NCBI RefSeq assembly: GCF_963662805.1
Contig: NZ_OY759880.1
Coordinates: 30,873 to 94,872 of the forward strand
Direction of reading: 5' to 3'
DNA: 64,000 nucleotides
Origin: an uncultured Cohaesibacter sp.
GTDB taxonomy: Bacteria > Pseudomonadota > Alphaproteobacteria > Rhizobiales > Cohaesibacteraceae
The notes beneath the pieces were generated by a model, which did no database searches, was not told where the DNA came from, and saw only the letters and a list, made by a program, of their open reading frames with translations. Below, piece by piece: positions 37,026-45,955 of the stretch. The position numbers and the translations under genes are program-made. Numbering within the stretch: the stretch's first letter is position 1; every line of letters starts with the position of its first letter.

Positions 37026-37982
37026 ATGAGCGCAAAAATCTTTATCGATGGCGAAGTAGGCACCACCGGGCTTCAGATACGGACGCGCCTTGAAGGCCGC
37101 GACGATATCCAGTTGCTGCGCCTGCCGGAAAATCTCCGCAAGGATGCAGAAGCCCGCGCCCAAATGCTGAACGAGGCCGACATCGCCATTCTGTGCCTGC
37201 CCGACGCAGCAGCCATCGAGGCCGTCAGCCTCATTACTGATCCGGGCACCGCTGTGATCGACGCCTCGACCGCCCACCGGACGGCCAAAGGCTGGGCCTA
37301 TGGCTTTGCCGAAATGGCCCCCGGCCAGCGCGAGGCCATCGCCAAGTCCAAACGGGTCGCCAACCCGGGTTGTTACCCGCAGGGCTATATCGCCATCATG
37401 CGCCCGCTGGTCGAAGCCGGCATCATCCCGGCAACCTTCCCGGCAACGCTGAATGCCATTTCCGGCTATTCGGGCGGCGGCAAGGGCATGATCGCCGAGT
37501 ATGAACGCGAGGAAGACCCGGTCAAAGTGCCCTTCTGGCCCTATGGCCTGACGCTGTCACACAAGCATGTGCCGGAAATGACCGCCTTCGCAGGCCTTGA
37601 GCACCCTCCGGTGTTCCAGCCTGCCGTCGGCACCTATGCGCAGGGCATGATCGATGCCATTCCGCTCAATCTCTGGGCGCTTGATGGCCGCCCGAGCCTC
37701 GCGGACCTCCATGCCTGCCTCTCGGCACGCTACGCCGACGAGATTTTCGTCCGGGTTGCCCCGCTTGAGAGCGCTGGCAAGCTCGAGGCCATCACGCCCG
37801 AAAAGCTCAACGGCACCAACTCGCTTCACATTCACGTACACGGCAACGACGAGACCGGCCAGGCTGTCCTCTTTGCCGTCTATGACAATCTGGGCAAGGG
37901 CGCATCCGGCGCCGCCATCCAGAATATGAACATCATAATGGGAATCGACGAGACCACGGGTCTCACCGTCGCTTCGCTGTAA
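37026..37982 (+). CDS. argC: N-acetyl-gamma-glutamyl-phosphate reductase, type 2
   Basis: This is the third step of arginine synthesis, NADPH reduction of N-acetylglutamyl phosphate. The 318 residues are of the short type 2 form: KIFIDGEVGTTGLQIRTRL, DASTAHR, and the nucleophile Cys116 in VANPGCYPQGY. The short length and the start without a GASGYxG motif separate it from type 1. It is followed by leuD after 20 bases, so arginine and leucine genes may be on one transcript. Confidence 0.96.
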   Translation: MSAKIFIDGEVGTTGLQIRTRLEGRDDIQLLRLPENLRKDAEARAQMLNEADIAILCLPDAAAIEAVSLITDPGTAVIDASTAHRTAKGWAYGFAEMAPGQREAIAKSKRVANPGCYPQGYIAIMRPLVEAGIIPATFPATLNAISGYSGGGKGMIAEYEREEDPVKVPFWPYGLTLSHKHVPEMTAFAGLEHPPVFQPAVGTYAQGMIDAIPLNLWALDGRPSLADLHACLSARYADEIFVRVAPLESAGKLEAITPEKLNGTNSLHIHVHGNDETGQAVLFAVYDNLGKGASGAAIQNMNIIMGIDETTGLTVASL

Positions 37983-38002
37983 CCTGAAGGACCGCCAAGA
38001 GA

Positions 38003-38608
38003 ATGGACAAGTTCACGACCCTCACCGCCGTTGCGGCACCCATGCCCCTGATCAACATCGACACCGATATGATCATCCCGAAGCAGTTTCTGAAGACCAT
38101 CAAGCGCTCCGGCCTTGGTGTCGATCTCTTCTATGAAATGCGCTACAACGAAGACGGCTCCGAGAACAAGGACTTCATCCTCAATCAGGATGCCTATCGC
38201 AAGGCGGAAATCATCGTCGCTGGCGACAACTTCGGCTGTGGCTCGTCCCGTGAGCATGCCCCATGGGCGCTGAAGGACTTCGGCATCAAATGCGTCATTT
38301 CCACCAGCTTTGCAGACATCTTCTACAACAACTCCTTCAAGAACGGCATCCTGCCGATCATCGTCAATGAGGAAGACCACGCCAAACTGATGGACGATGC
38401 CTCCCGCGGGTCCAACGCGACCCTGACGATCGACCTTGAAAATCAGGTTATCAAGGGCCCGGACGGCGGCGAAATCAGCTTTGAGCTCGATCCCTTCAAG
38501 AAGAAATGCCTGCTCGAAGGCCTCGACGACATCGGCCTGTCGATGGAAAAAATCGGCAATGTCGAAAAGTTCGAGACCAAAATGGCCGAGGATCGCCCCT
38601 GGGTCTAG
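38003..38608 (+). CDS. leuD: 3-isopropylmalate dehydratase small subunit
   Basis: With LeuC it isomerises 2-isopropylmalate to 3-isopropylmalate in leucine synthesis. The 201 residues carry the aconitase swivel-domain motifs MPLINIDTDMIIPKQFL and GDNFGCGSSREHAPWAL. LeuC is not in the window. A palindrome starts on the base after the stop codon, followed by a second hairpin and a terminator. Confidence 0.97.
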   Translation: MDKFTTLTAVAAPMPLINIDTDMIIPKQFLKTIKRSGLGVDLFYEMRYNEDGSENKDFILNQDAYRKAEIIVAGDNFGCGSSREHAPWALKDFGIKCVISTSFADIFYNNSFKNGILPIIVNEEDHAKLMDDASRGSNATLTIDLENQVIKGPDGGEISFELDPFKKKCLLEGLDDIGLSMEKIGNVEKFETKMAEDRPWV

Positions 38609-38722
38609 GCATTTTGCAAAGCAAAATGCCCACTGAAAGTGCCACAAGTTCGATCTTCACAGCGACAGGTATCTTTTCGAAGAAAAGTACCGAGAGCCTG
38701 AGCAGAGCGCGTCGCAAGACGC
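38609..38722 (+). repeat. Palindromic 3'-UTR element after leuD
   Basis: Three hairpins follow the stop. GCATTTTGC-AAA-GCAAAATGC (38609-38629) begins on the base after TAG. GGTA-t-CTTTTC-GAA-GAAAAG-TACC lies at 38668-38691, and GCGTC-GCAA-GACGC at 38709-38722. The middle part, CAGCGACAGGTATCTTTTC followed by CCGAGAGCCTG, closely resembles the element after purH (57056-57180). It looks like a dispersed palindromic intergenic repeat, not a simple terminator. Confidence 0.55.
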
Positions 38723-38742
38723 ACATTGTAATCGACATACCC

Positions 38743-38770
38743 AAGCCAGACCCTCCGGTCTGGCTTTTTT
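38743..38770 (+). terminator. Terminator of the argC-leuD unit
   Basis: AGCCAGACC/GGTCTGGCT forms a perfect 9-bp stem with a 4-base loop, followed by TTTTT. Confidence 0.85.
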
Positions 38771-38844
38771 GTACGTCATTTCCCCCCTCAATCGTTTGAA
38801 TGCCCGGTTGGCCCTTGCAAAAGCGCCTTTCGGGGATTAATCGA

Positions 38845-38895
38845 ATGAAAAACCTCAAAAGATTTTTCGATCCTTTCGCCTCCTTCGCCGGATAA
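38845..38895 (+). CDS. Possible 16-codon upstream ORF before leuB
   Basis: The ORF MKNLKRFFDPFASFAG is preceded by GGGGA at about eight bases and ends 40 bases before the leuB ATG. It contains four Phe codons but only one Leu, so it does not look like a leucine attenuator. It may be a translated leader or chance. No homologue is known to me. Confidence 0.25.
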   Translation: MKNLKRFFDPFASFAG

Positions 38896-38935
38896 GACAG
38901 GATCGCATCCAACGAACAGCGACAGGAAACGCAAG

Positions 38936-40042
38936 ATGGCCCATAAGCTCTTTCTTCTGCCCGGCGACGGCATTGGCCCTGAAATCATGAACGAAGTGAA
39001 GCTGATTATCGACTGGATGAACACCAATCTCGATGTCAGCTTCGAATGCGATGAAGGCCTTGTCGGCGGCTGTGCCTATGACGCCCACGGCGTCGCCATT
39101 TCCGAAGAGGACATGGAAAAAGCCATCATGTCGGACGCCGTGATCTTCGGCGCGGTCGGCGGCCCGAAATGGGCTGACGTCCCTTACGAAGCCCGCCCCG
39201 AAGCTGGCCTATTGCGTCTCCGCAAGGACCTTGGACTGTTCGCCAACCTGCGCCCAGCCCTCTGCTACCCCGCTCTTGCCGACAGCTCCGCGCTCAAACG
39301 GGAACTGGTCGAAGGCCTCGACATCCTGATCGTGCGTGAGTTGACCGGTGGCGTCTATTTCGGTGAGCCGAAAGAAATCGTCACGCTGGAAAATGGCGAG
39401 CAGCGCGCTGTCGATACCCAGCTCTACACCACCTCCGAAATCCAGCGCATCGCCCGCGTTGCCTTCGATCTCGCCAAGACCCGCTCCAACCGCGTCGCCT
39501 CTGCCGAGAAACACAATGTCATGCGCTCCGGCGTTCTGTGGAAACAGGTCGTCAGCAAGATCGGTGCCGAGGAATATCCCGAAACCCCGCTTGAGCATGT
39601 CCTCGCCGACAACTGCGCCATGCAGCTCGTCCGCTATCCCAAGCAGTATGACGTCATCGTCTGCGACAACCTCTTCGGCGACATCCTGTCCGACGTCGCC
39701 GCCATGCTGACCGGTTCGCTCGGCATGCTGCCGTCCGCCTCTCTTGGTGCCCCGGATTCCATCACCGGCAAACGCAAAGCCATGTACGAACCGGTACACG
39801 GTTCGGCTCCGGACATTGCTGGCAAGGGCGCAGCCAACCCGATCGCCATGATCGCCTCCTTCTCGATGGCGCTGCGTTATAGCTTCGAGATGATCAAGGA
39901 AGCCGAAATGGTCGACGCAGCTATCGCCAAGGTGCTGGAAAAGGGCCTCCGGACCCGCGACATCGCCAAGGAAGGCGACACCGTCGTCTCCACCAAGGAA
40001 ATGGGTGCAGCGGTCATCGCCGAACTGGAAGCCCTCAAATAG
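38936..40042 (+). CDS. leuB: 3-isopropylmalate dehydrogenase
   Basis: This enzyme oxidatively decarboxylates 3-isopropylmalate to 2-oxoisocaproate with NAD+ (leucine synthesis). The 368 residues show LLPGDGIGPEIM, the loop RELTGGVYFGEPK, the metal-binding DNLFGDILSD and GSLGMLPSASLG. AGGAAA precedes the ATG. It has its own leader after the leuD terminator, and a shared terminator lies behind it. Confidence 0.98.
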   Translation: MAHKLFLLPGDGIGPEIMNEVKLIIDWMNTNLDVSFECDEGLVGGCAYDAHGVAISEEDMEKAIMSDAVIFGAVGGPKWADVPYEARPEAGLLRLRKDLGLFANLRPALCYPALADSSALKRELVEGLDILIVRELTGGVYFGEPKEIVTLENGEQRAVDTQLYTTSEIQRIARVAFDLAKTRSNRVASAEKHNVMRSGVLWKQVVSKIGAEEYPETPLEHVLADNCAMQLVRYPKQYDVIVCDNLFGDILSDVAAMLTGSLGMLPSASLGAPDSITGKRKAMYEPVHGSAPDIAGKGAANPIAMIASFSMALRYSFEMIKEAEMVDAAIAKVLEKGLRTRDIAKEGDTVVSTKEMGAAVIAELEALK

Positions 40043-40064
40043 TTCGCTCAACAGCGCATCAATT

Positions 40065-40098
40065 AAAAAGCCGGGTGGGAAAACCATCCGGCTATTTT
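40065..40098. terminator. Bidirectional terminator after leuB
   Basis: AAAAAGCCGGGTGG and CCATCCGGCT with TATTTT form a 10-bp stem (one mismatch) between the convergent leuB and 40114 genes. The minus strand gives a T-run of five and the plus strand ATTTT. Confidence 0.7.
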
Positions 40099-40113
40099 CA
40101 TGCTCTGATGCCT

Positions 40114-40449
40114 TCATTTCAGTGGCCAGTCCGGCAAGGGCCCGATCAGTCGCACCTCGTCCTCGGTCCATTCCGGCTCGTCGATCAACAATTGCACCAT
40201 CTCAAGATCAACCGACTGCAGCACCTTGCCATCCGCGTTGGTCAGCTCCGCCCGCCCCGGCGCATCGCTGGCCCCGCCTATGGACGAGAAAAGCATCGGA
40301 TAGCGATAGACAGTCACCTTGTGTTGACCGTCCGGGCTGACAAACTCGCGATAGACCGACCCCATCGGCTGCCGAATGAAAAGCGCCCACAGGACGACGG
40401 CGAGCGCCAATCCGGCGATCACTGCCGAGTATTTGAAAAACCGCTTCAC
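40114..40449 (-). CDS. Small single-helix membrane protein, unknown function
   Basis: I do not recognise the family. The 111 residues have an N-terminal membrane helix (YSAVIAGLALAVVLWALFI, about 6-24). A compact extracytoplasmic domain follows with SPDGQHKVTVYRYP and a C-terminal WTEDEVRLIGPLPDWPL. I chose the GTG at 40449, with AAGGA upstream, because it puts a short basic stretch (KRFFK) before the helix. A longer frame to 40482 exists. Confidence 0.55.
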   Translation of the reverse strand: MKRFFKYSAVIAGLALAVVLWALFIRQPMGSVYREFVSPDGQHKVTVYRYPMLFSSIGGASDAPGRAELTNADGKVLQSVDLEMVQLLIDEPEWTEDEVRLIGPLPDWPLK

Positions 40450-40802
40450 GGCCCAACTTTCCTTTCCCTCCGATGCAACCACCGGTCCCCACAGTTCCCC
40501 AACGTCGATACTGGACAGATTGGTCCGAAAAACAAGGCGCTAAAAAGGCTTACAATGCATCGAACTCACAAAGCTTTGAGCAAAAAATTCTCAATTGGTC
40601 TTCATATGGTTACTTTTCAGTGAGACACCGGTGCCTTACGATCCTCATAAAAAACAAACTCAGGAAATTTGGCTTCTCTTTACCTGATTCGCCCTAAGCT
40701 TTCGGTTTGACGCACCATAAAGGCAGGCAATCGACCTGTCAGGGCAACAACGGACGGAAAGCGAAGTCGGCACGAGACCAGGCTCGCTTGGAGGAAAAAG
40801 GC
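40450..40802. other. Regulatory region upstream of NAD-GDH
   Basis: About 350 bases lie between the divergent small membrane-protein gene and the GDH gene. No small gene, tRNA or recognised RNA motif is visible. It must contain both promoters. Confidence 0.4.
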
Positions 40803-43800
40803 ATGGCACCCGAAAAGGACAGCTCACACGAAAAGCGGATGGCGGAGGCAAAGGCCCTTGCCGCCAAGAACAGCGAACTGGAAGCGGAATTTCTCGAGAA
40901 ATTCTTTGCCATGGGCGACAAGGAAGACCTTTCGCGCTATTCGGCAAGTGAAATCGCCTCTATCGCCCACACATCGTTCGAGCGGTTTGCCGCTGCCTAT
41001 GATGGCAAGCACCGCGTGGAACTGTCCGACCCGGTCTTTGCCGATGACCGCGATGCGCTGATCAACCAGATCACGGTGATCGAGCTGCACAATGTCAACA
41101 AGCCGTTCCTCGTCGATTCCATCATGGGCGAGCTGCAGAGCGCTGGCCTCGAAATTCATCTCGTGCTGCATCCGGTTCTCAATCTGGAGCGCAACGAGAA
41201 GGGCGAAGCGATCGCCCTTTATGATCGCCTCGCGGTTCAGACCAATCCCAAGCTGCGCCGCGAGAGCCTCATTCATGTCCATGTCTCGCGCATCTCCAGC
41301 AAGGAAAGCCGGACCGAGCTCCTCACCAACATCGACAAGCTGCTTGATGATGTCGATTCGGTGGTCGAGGACTGGAAGCCGATGTTGCTCCGCCTTGAGG
41401 AAACCATCGCCATCTACAAGATTACGCCCCCGCCTCTGCCGCTGGAGGAGATCGAGGAGACGGCAGAATTCCTGCGCTGGCTGGTGAACAACAATTTCAC
41501 CCTTCTGGGCATGCGCGAATATGCCTTTGATGGCACCACCGAAGAGGGCGAGCTCCAACGCACCCAGCGACCGGGCCTTGGCCTGTTGCGCAACCCGGAT
41601 GTGCGGGTGCTGCGCCGCGGCGACCAGATGGTGACCATGACGCCGGAGATCAAGGAATTCCTGATGCGTCCGGAGCCATTGATCATCACCAAGGCCAATG
41701 TGAAGACCAATGTCCACCGCCGCACCTATCTCGATTATATCGGCATCAAACTCTATGGCGATGATGGCGAGCTGACCGGTGAGCTGCGCATCGTCGGCCT
41801 CTTCACCTCCACCGCCTACAACCGCTCGGCCACCAACATCCCATTCCTGCGTCGCAAGGTCAAAAACACGATTGAAGCGGCAGCGGTCGACCCGTCGGGC
41901 CATTCAGGCAAGGCACTGTTGAACGTGCTCGAAGGCTACCCACGCGACGAGCTGTTTCAGGTCGATCAGGAGACCCTGCTCAGCAACAGTCAGGAAATCC
42001 TGCGCCTGCACCAGCGCCCGCGCGTTCGCATCCTCTCCCGCGTCGACAAGTTTGATCGCTTCGTCTCGATCCTCGTCTATGTCCCGCGTGACCGTTACAA
42101 CACCTCGATCCGCATTCGCATCGGCGAATATCTGCACAAGATCTATGACGGACGCCTCTCGGCGGTCTATCCGGACTTCCCCGACGGGCCGCTTGCCCGC
42201 GTTCATTTCATCATTGGTCGCTCGGAAGGCAAGACACCGACCCCGTCCCGTAACGAGCTCGAAAGCGCCGTCAACGCCATCGTCCGCACCTGGGCTGACG
42301 GCCTGATGCAGGCAGTACGCGACAGCCATTCGCTGAACAAGGCATCAACCCTGATCAATCGCTATTGCGAAGCCTTCTCCGATGCCTATCGTGACACCTT
42401 CGAGCCGGAGGTTGCCGTCCGCGACATTTCCATCATGGAAGGCATGAGTGGATCCGTCGACACGGCCATCCGCTTCTATCGCAAGGATGATCACGAGGAA
42501 CAGCACCGCATCACCTTGAAGATCTTCCATCAGGACACGCCAATCCCTCTGTCCGAGCGCGTGCCAATCCTCGAGAACATGGGCTTCCGGGTCATTGACG
42601 AACGCTCCTACAACATAAAACCGCTCGATGGTGACGGCACCTACTGGATGCACGACATGGACCTCGAGCGGGCCAGCGGCAAGGCCATCGACATCAAGGA
42701 TCTGGCCGACAAGCTGAAGGATTGCTTCCTCGCGGTCTGGAACGGCAATGCGGAAAACGACGGTTACAACCGTCTGACCATGGCCGCCAGCCTGCCATGG
42801 CGCGACATCACGATCCTGCGCACCATTTCAAGATATTTGCGTCAGATCCGCATTCCCTATGATCAGGACTATATGTGGGACACCCTCAACAATTATCCTG
42901 ATCTCGCAGCCATCCTCGTTGACCTGTTCCATGCCCGCTTCGATCCCGATCACAAGAAGCGGCAGGAAGAATGCACCCGCCTTGAAAACGGCATCCTGAC
43001 AGCACTCGAGCAGGTCGCCAACCTCGATGACGACCGCATCATGCGCAAGTTCCTCACGGTCATAAAGGCCTCCCTGCGCACCAACTTCTACCAGCGCATG
43101 GCGGACGGCAGTTTCAAGCCGACCCTGTCGATCAAGCTCAATCCGCGTGCCATCGACGACATGCCCGAACCCAAGCCGTTCCGAGAGATCTTCGTCTACA
43201 GCCCACGAGTCGAAGGCCTGCATCTGCGCTTCGGCATGGTCGCCCGCGGCGGCCTCAGATGGTCGGATCGCCCGCAGGATTTCCGCACCGAGGTGCTCGG
43301 TCTGGTCAAGGCCCAGCAGGTCAAAAATGCGGTGATCGTGCCCGTCGGCTCCAAGGGCGGCTTCGTGCCCAAGCATCTGCCCACCGAGGGCGGACGCGAA
43401 GCCTTCATGGCCGAGGGCATCGAATGCTACAAGCTCTTCGTCTCGTCGCTGCTTGATGTCACCGACAATCTAGACGGCCACGAAACGCTGCCACCCAAGA
43501 AGGTCATCCGGCACGACGGTGACGATCCCTATCTGGTGGTCGCGGCCGACAAGGGCACGGCAACCTTCTCCGATATCGCCAACTCCATTTCCGAAGGCCA
43601 TGAATTCTGGCTCGGCGATGCCTTCGCCTCGGGCGGCTCTGCCGGCTATGACCACAAGAAGATGGGCATCACGGCACGCGGCGGCTGGGAAGCGGTCAAG
43701 CGCCACTTCCGCGAGATGAACCGCGACATCCAGACCGAACCCTTCACCGTGGTGGGCGTCGGCGACATGTCCGGCGACGTCTTCGGCAACGGCATGCTCT

Positions 43801-45635
43801 TGTCGAAGGAAACAAGACTGATCGCCGCCTTCGATCACCGCGACATCTTCATCGATCCGGACCCGGATCCGAAAGCCAGTTGGGAAGAACGCAAACGCGT
43901 CTTCGATCTGGGTCGCTCATCCTGGCGTGACTATGATGCAAAGCTCATTTCCAAGGGCGGCGGCATCTTCTCGCGCAAGGAAAAATCCATCAAGCTCAGC
44001 AAGGAAGTCCAGACGGTTCTCGGCATGAAGAAAGCCACCGTCACGCCGCAGGAGCTGATGAAGGCCATTCTGATGGCTCCGATCGATCTGCTCTGGTTCG
44101 GCGGCATCGGCACCTATCTCCGCGCCTCGACCGAGAGCGATGCTGACGCCGATGATCGCGCCAACGACGCCATCCGCGTTACGCCCAAGGACCTCCGCGT
44201 CAAGGTCATCGGTGAGGGTGCAAACCTCGGGGTCACGCAGCGAGCCCGTATCGAGTTCAACCGCCTTGGCGGTCGCTGCAACTCCGACGCCATCGACAAC
44301 TCCGCTGGCGTGAACAGCTCGGACATGGAGGTCAACATCAAGATCGCCCTCGGCACCGCCGTCCGCGAACAGCGTTTGAACCTTGAGGCCCGCAACAAGC
44401 TGCTCGCCGCGATGACCGACAATGTCGCCAGTCTCGTCTTGCGCAACAACTATCTCCAGACCCTGTCGATTTCGTTGACCGAGCGCCGGGCCATGGAGGA
44501 CTTCGGCTATCAGATCCGTCTGATGGAACGGCTTGAAGACGCAGGCGAGCTCGACCGCGATGTCGAATTCCTGCCCGACAAGGAAGCCATCATCGAAATG
44601 CGCAAGAAGGATCAGGCCTTCTCCCGCGCCGAAATCGGCGTGTTGCTCGCCTATGCCAAGAACACGCTCTATGATGATCTGCTCGAGAGCAGTCTACCGG
44701 ACGATCCCTATCTGGAGCGGGAGTTGGTGCGCTACTTCCCCGACAAGATGCAGGAGCCCTATGCGAACGAGATCGCCACGCACCGTCTGCGCCGCGAGAT
44801 CATTTCGACCGCTGTGACCAATTCCATGATCAACCGGGGTGGAGCAACGCTCATCCCGCGCATCGCGGACAAGACCGGCGCCACCTCGGCCGACATTGCC
44901 CGCGCCTATGTGGCGGTGCGGGATTCCTTCGACATGCGCAGCCTGCACGAAGCCATCGACGCCCTCGACAATCAGGTCAAGGGCGAGATCCAGCTCGAAC
45001 TCTATGCCGAGGTCCAGCAGATGGCCCTCTCCGAGATCCTCTGGTTCATGCGAAATGTACCCTCCTCCAACAGCATCGCCGATACGGTTTCGCTTTATCG
45101 CAGCGGCATCAAGGAGCTGTCGACCAAGCTCGACAAGTTCCTGCCGCCTTACCTGTCCCAGCGGCTAAAGGAAGAAACCGACCGCTATGTCGAGCACAAT
45201 GTGCCCGAGGCACTGGCAAATCGCATCGCCCATCTCTCGCTGATCGCCCGCATCCCGGACATCGTTCAGGTTGCCGATCAGTCCGGCAAGAGCCACGAGC
45301 AGGCGGCGGAAACCTACTTCGCCGTCGCGGGTCACTTCAAGATCGGACGAATCGATGCGCTGGCAGAAAGCCTCGAGGTCTCGGACTATTACGAAGGCCT
45401 TGCCCTCGACCGGGTTCGCGATTCCCTCGCCGCAGCCCACAATCAGATGACCGTCAGCGTCCTTGCTCTGGCGAGCGACAAGTCGAACGGCCTTGAGAAG
45501 TGGCTCGAACAGGAAGGCGAAGCTGTCAACAGGACCCTGAAAACGGTGGACACCATCACCTCGAGCGACGCCCTGTCGGTCTCCAAGCTCGCGGTGGCGA
45601 CCGGACTGCTGTCGGACCTCGCTCGCGGAGCCTGA
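40803..45635 (+). CDS. gdhB: NAD-specific glutamate dehydrogenase, large type
   Basis: This catabolic enzyme oxidatively deaminates glutamate to 2-oxoglutarate and ammonia. At 1610 residues it belongs to the 180-kDa class (GDH-180). The N-terminal half has ACT/regulatory-like regions (about 80-500). The catalytic part has GMVARGGLRWSDRPQDFRTE, VKNAVIVPVGSKGGFVPK with active-site lysines, and VVGVGDMSGDVFGNGMLLS. The ATG at 40803 follows GGAGGAAAAAGGC, a near-ideal ribosome-binding site. It is a single-gene unit with its own terminator. Confidence 0.97.
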   Translation: MAPEKDSSHEKRMAEAKALAAKNSELEAEFLEKFFAMGDKEDLSRYSASEIASIAHTSFERFAAAYDGKHRVELSDPVFADDRDALINQITVIELHNVNKPFLVDSIMGELQSAGLEIHLVLHPVLNLERNEKGEAIALYDRLAVQTNPKLRRESLIHVHVSRISSKESRTELLTNIDKLLDDVDSVVEDWKPMLLRLEETIAIYKITPPPLPLEEIEETAEFLRWLVNNNFTLLGMREYAFDGTTEEGELQRTQRPGLGLLRNPDVRVLRRGDQMVTMTPEIKEFLMRPEPLIITKANVKTNVHRRTYLDYIGIKLYGDDGELTGELRIVGLFTSTAYNRSATNIPFLRRKVKNTIEAAAVDPSGHSGKALLNVLEGYPRDELFQVDQETLLSNSQEILRLHQRPRVRILSRVDKFDRFVSILVYVPRDRYNTSIRIRIGEYLHKIYDGRLSAVYPDFPDGPLARVHFIIGRSEGKTPTPSRNELESAVNAIVRTWADGLMQAVRDSHSLNKASTLINRYCEAFSDAYRDTFEPEVAVRDISIMEGMSGSVDTAIRFYRKDDHEEQHRITLKIFHQDTPIPLSERVPILENMGFRVIDERSYNIKPLDGDGTYWMHDMDLERASGKAIDIKDLADKLKDCFLAVWNGNAENDGYNRLTMAASLPWRDITILRTISRYLRQIRIPYDQDYMWDTLNNYPDLAAILVDLFHARFDPDHKKRQEECTRLENGILTALEQVANLDDDRIMRKFLTVIKASLRTNFYQRMADGSFKPTLSIKLNPRAIDDMPEPKPFREIFVYSPRVEGLHLRFGMVARGGLRWSDRPQDFRTEVLGLVKAQQVKNAVIVPVGSKGGFVPKHLPTEGGREAFMAEGIECYKLFVSSLLDVTDNLDGHETLPPKKVIRHDGDDPYLVVAADKGTATFSDIANSISEGHEFWLGDAFASGGSAGYDHKKMGITARGGWEAVKRHFREMNRDIQTEPFTVVGVGDMSGDVFGNGMLLSKETRLIAAFDHRDIFIDPDPDPKASWEERKRVFDLGRSSWRDYDAKLISKGGGIFSRKEKSIKLSKEVQTVLGMKKATVTPQELMKAILMAPIDLLWFGGIGTYLRASTESDADADDRANDAIRVTPKDLRVKVIGEGANLGVTQRARIEFNRLGGRCNSDAIDNSAGVNSSDMEVNIKIALGTAVREQRLNLEARNKLLAAMTDNVASLVLRNNYLQTLSISLTERRAMEDFGYQIRLMERLEDAGELDRDVEFLPDKEAIIEMRKKDQAFSRAEIGVLLAYAKNTLYDDLLESSLPDDPYLERELVRYFPDKMQEPYANEIATHRLRREIISTAVTNSMINRGGATLIPRIADKTGATSADIARAYVAVRDSFDMRSLHEAIDALDNQVKGEIQLELYAEVQQMALSEILWFMRNVPSSNSIADTVSLYRSGIKELSTKLDKFLPPYLSQRLKEETDRYVEHNVPEALANRIAHLSLIARIPDIVQVADQSGKSHEQAAETYFAVAGHFKIGRIDALAESLEVSDYYEGLALDRVRDSLAAAHNQMTVSVLALASDKSNGLEKWLEQEGEAVNRTLKTVDTITSSDALSVSKLAVATGLLSDLARGA

Positions 45636-45670
45636 ACAACAGCCCGCCTGATCAGGCATTGCAACAAGAC

Positions 45671-45710
45671 AAAAAAGCCCCGAAAACCAGTCAGGTTTCC
45701 GGGGCTTTTT
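45671..45710 (+). terminator. Terminator of the NAD-GDH gene
   Basis: AAAAAGCCCCGAAAACC and GGTTTCCGGGGCTTTTT form a stem with few mismatches and a long T-run. Confidence 0.85.
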
Positions 45711-45924
45711 CCATCTTGCGTCCATGATGCCACATAACACCGGATCATGCAGATCGGACAATTAATCACCCATCTGGCCCTTGCGCAGCCCCGCGCCTTG
45801 GATCATGGTCTTTTGCGCTTCGGCACTCCCCGAACGGACCCTCCCGCTCCCGCCTGCCGAACCGATCAACCCGAAATATCCCATCAGGCACATCGCGACA
45901 TCAGCGTCAAAGCGACAGCAAAAG

Positions 45925-45940
45925 TTAAAACTGCCTTAAC
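45925..45940 (+). promoter_or_regulatory. Perfect CtrA consensus box upstream of the aminotransferase-ftsK unit
   Basis: TTAAAACTGCCTTAAC matches TTAA-N7-TTAAC exactly. It lies 15 bases before the first possible ATG (45956) of the aminotransferase gene, and ftsK follows on the same strand. In alphaproteobacteria CtrA controls cell-cycle genes from such sites. If it overlaps the -35 region, translation would start downstream of 45956. Confidence 0.5.
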
Positions 45941-45955
45941 CAACAGGCCGTTAAA

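Noticed and set aside
40824..41903. 359-codon open frame antisense to NAD-GDH
   Set aside because: It is antisense to the conserved N-terminal part of GDH and its composition is typical of a shadow frame.
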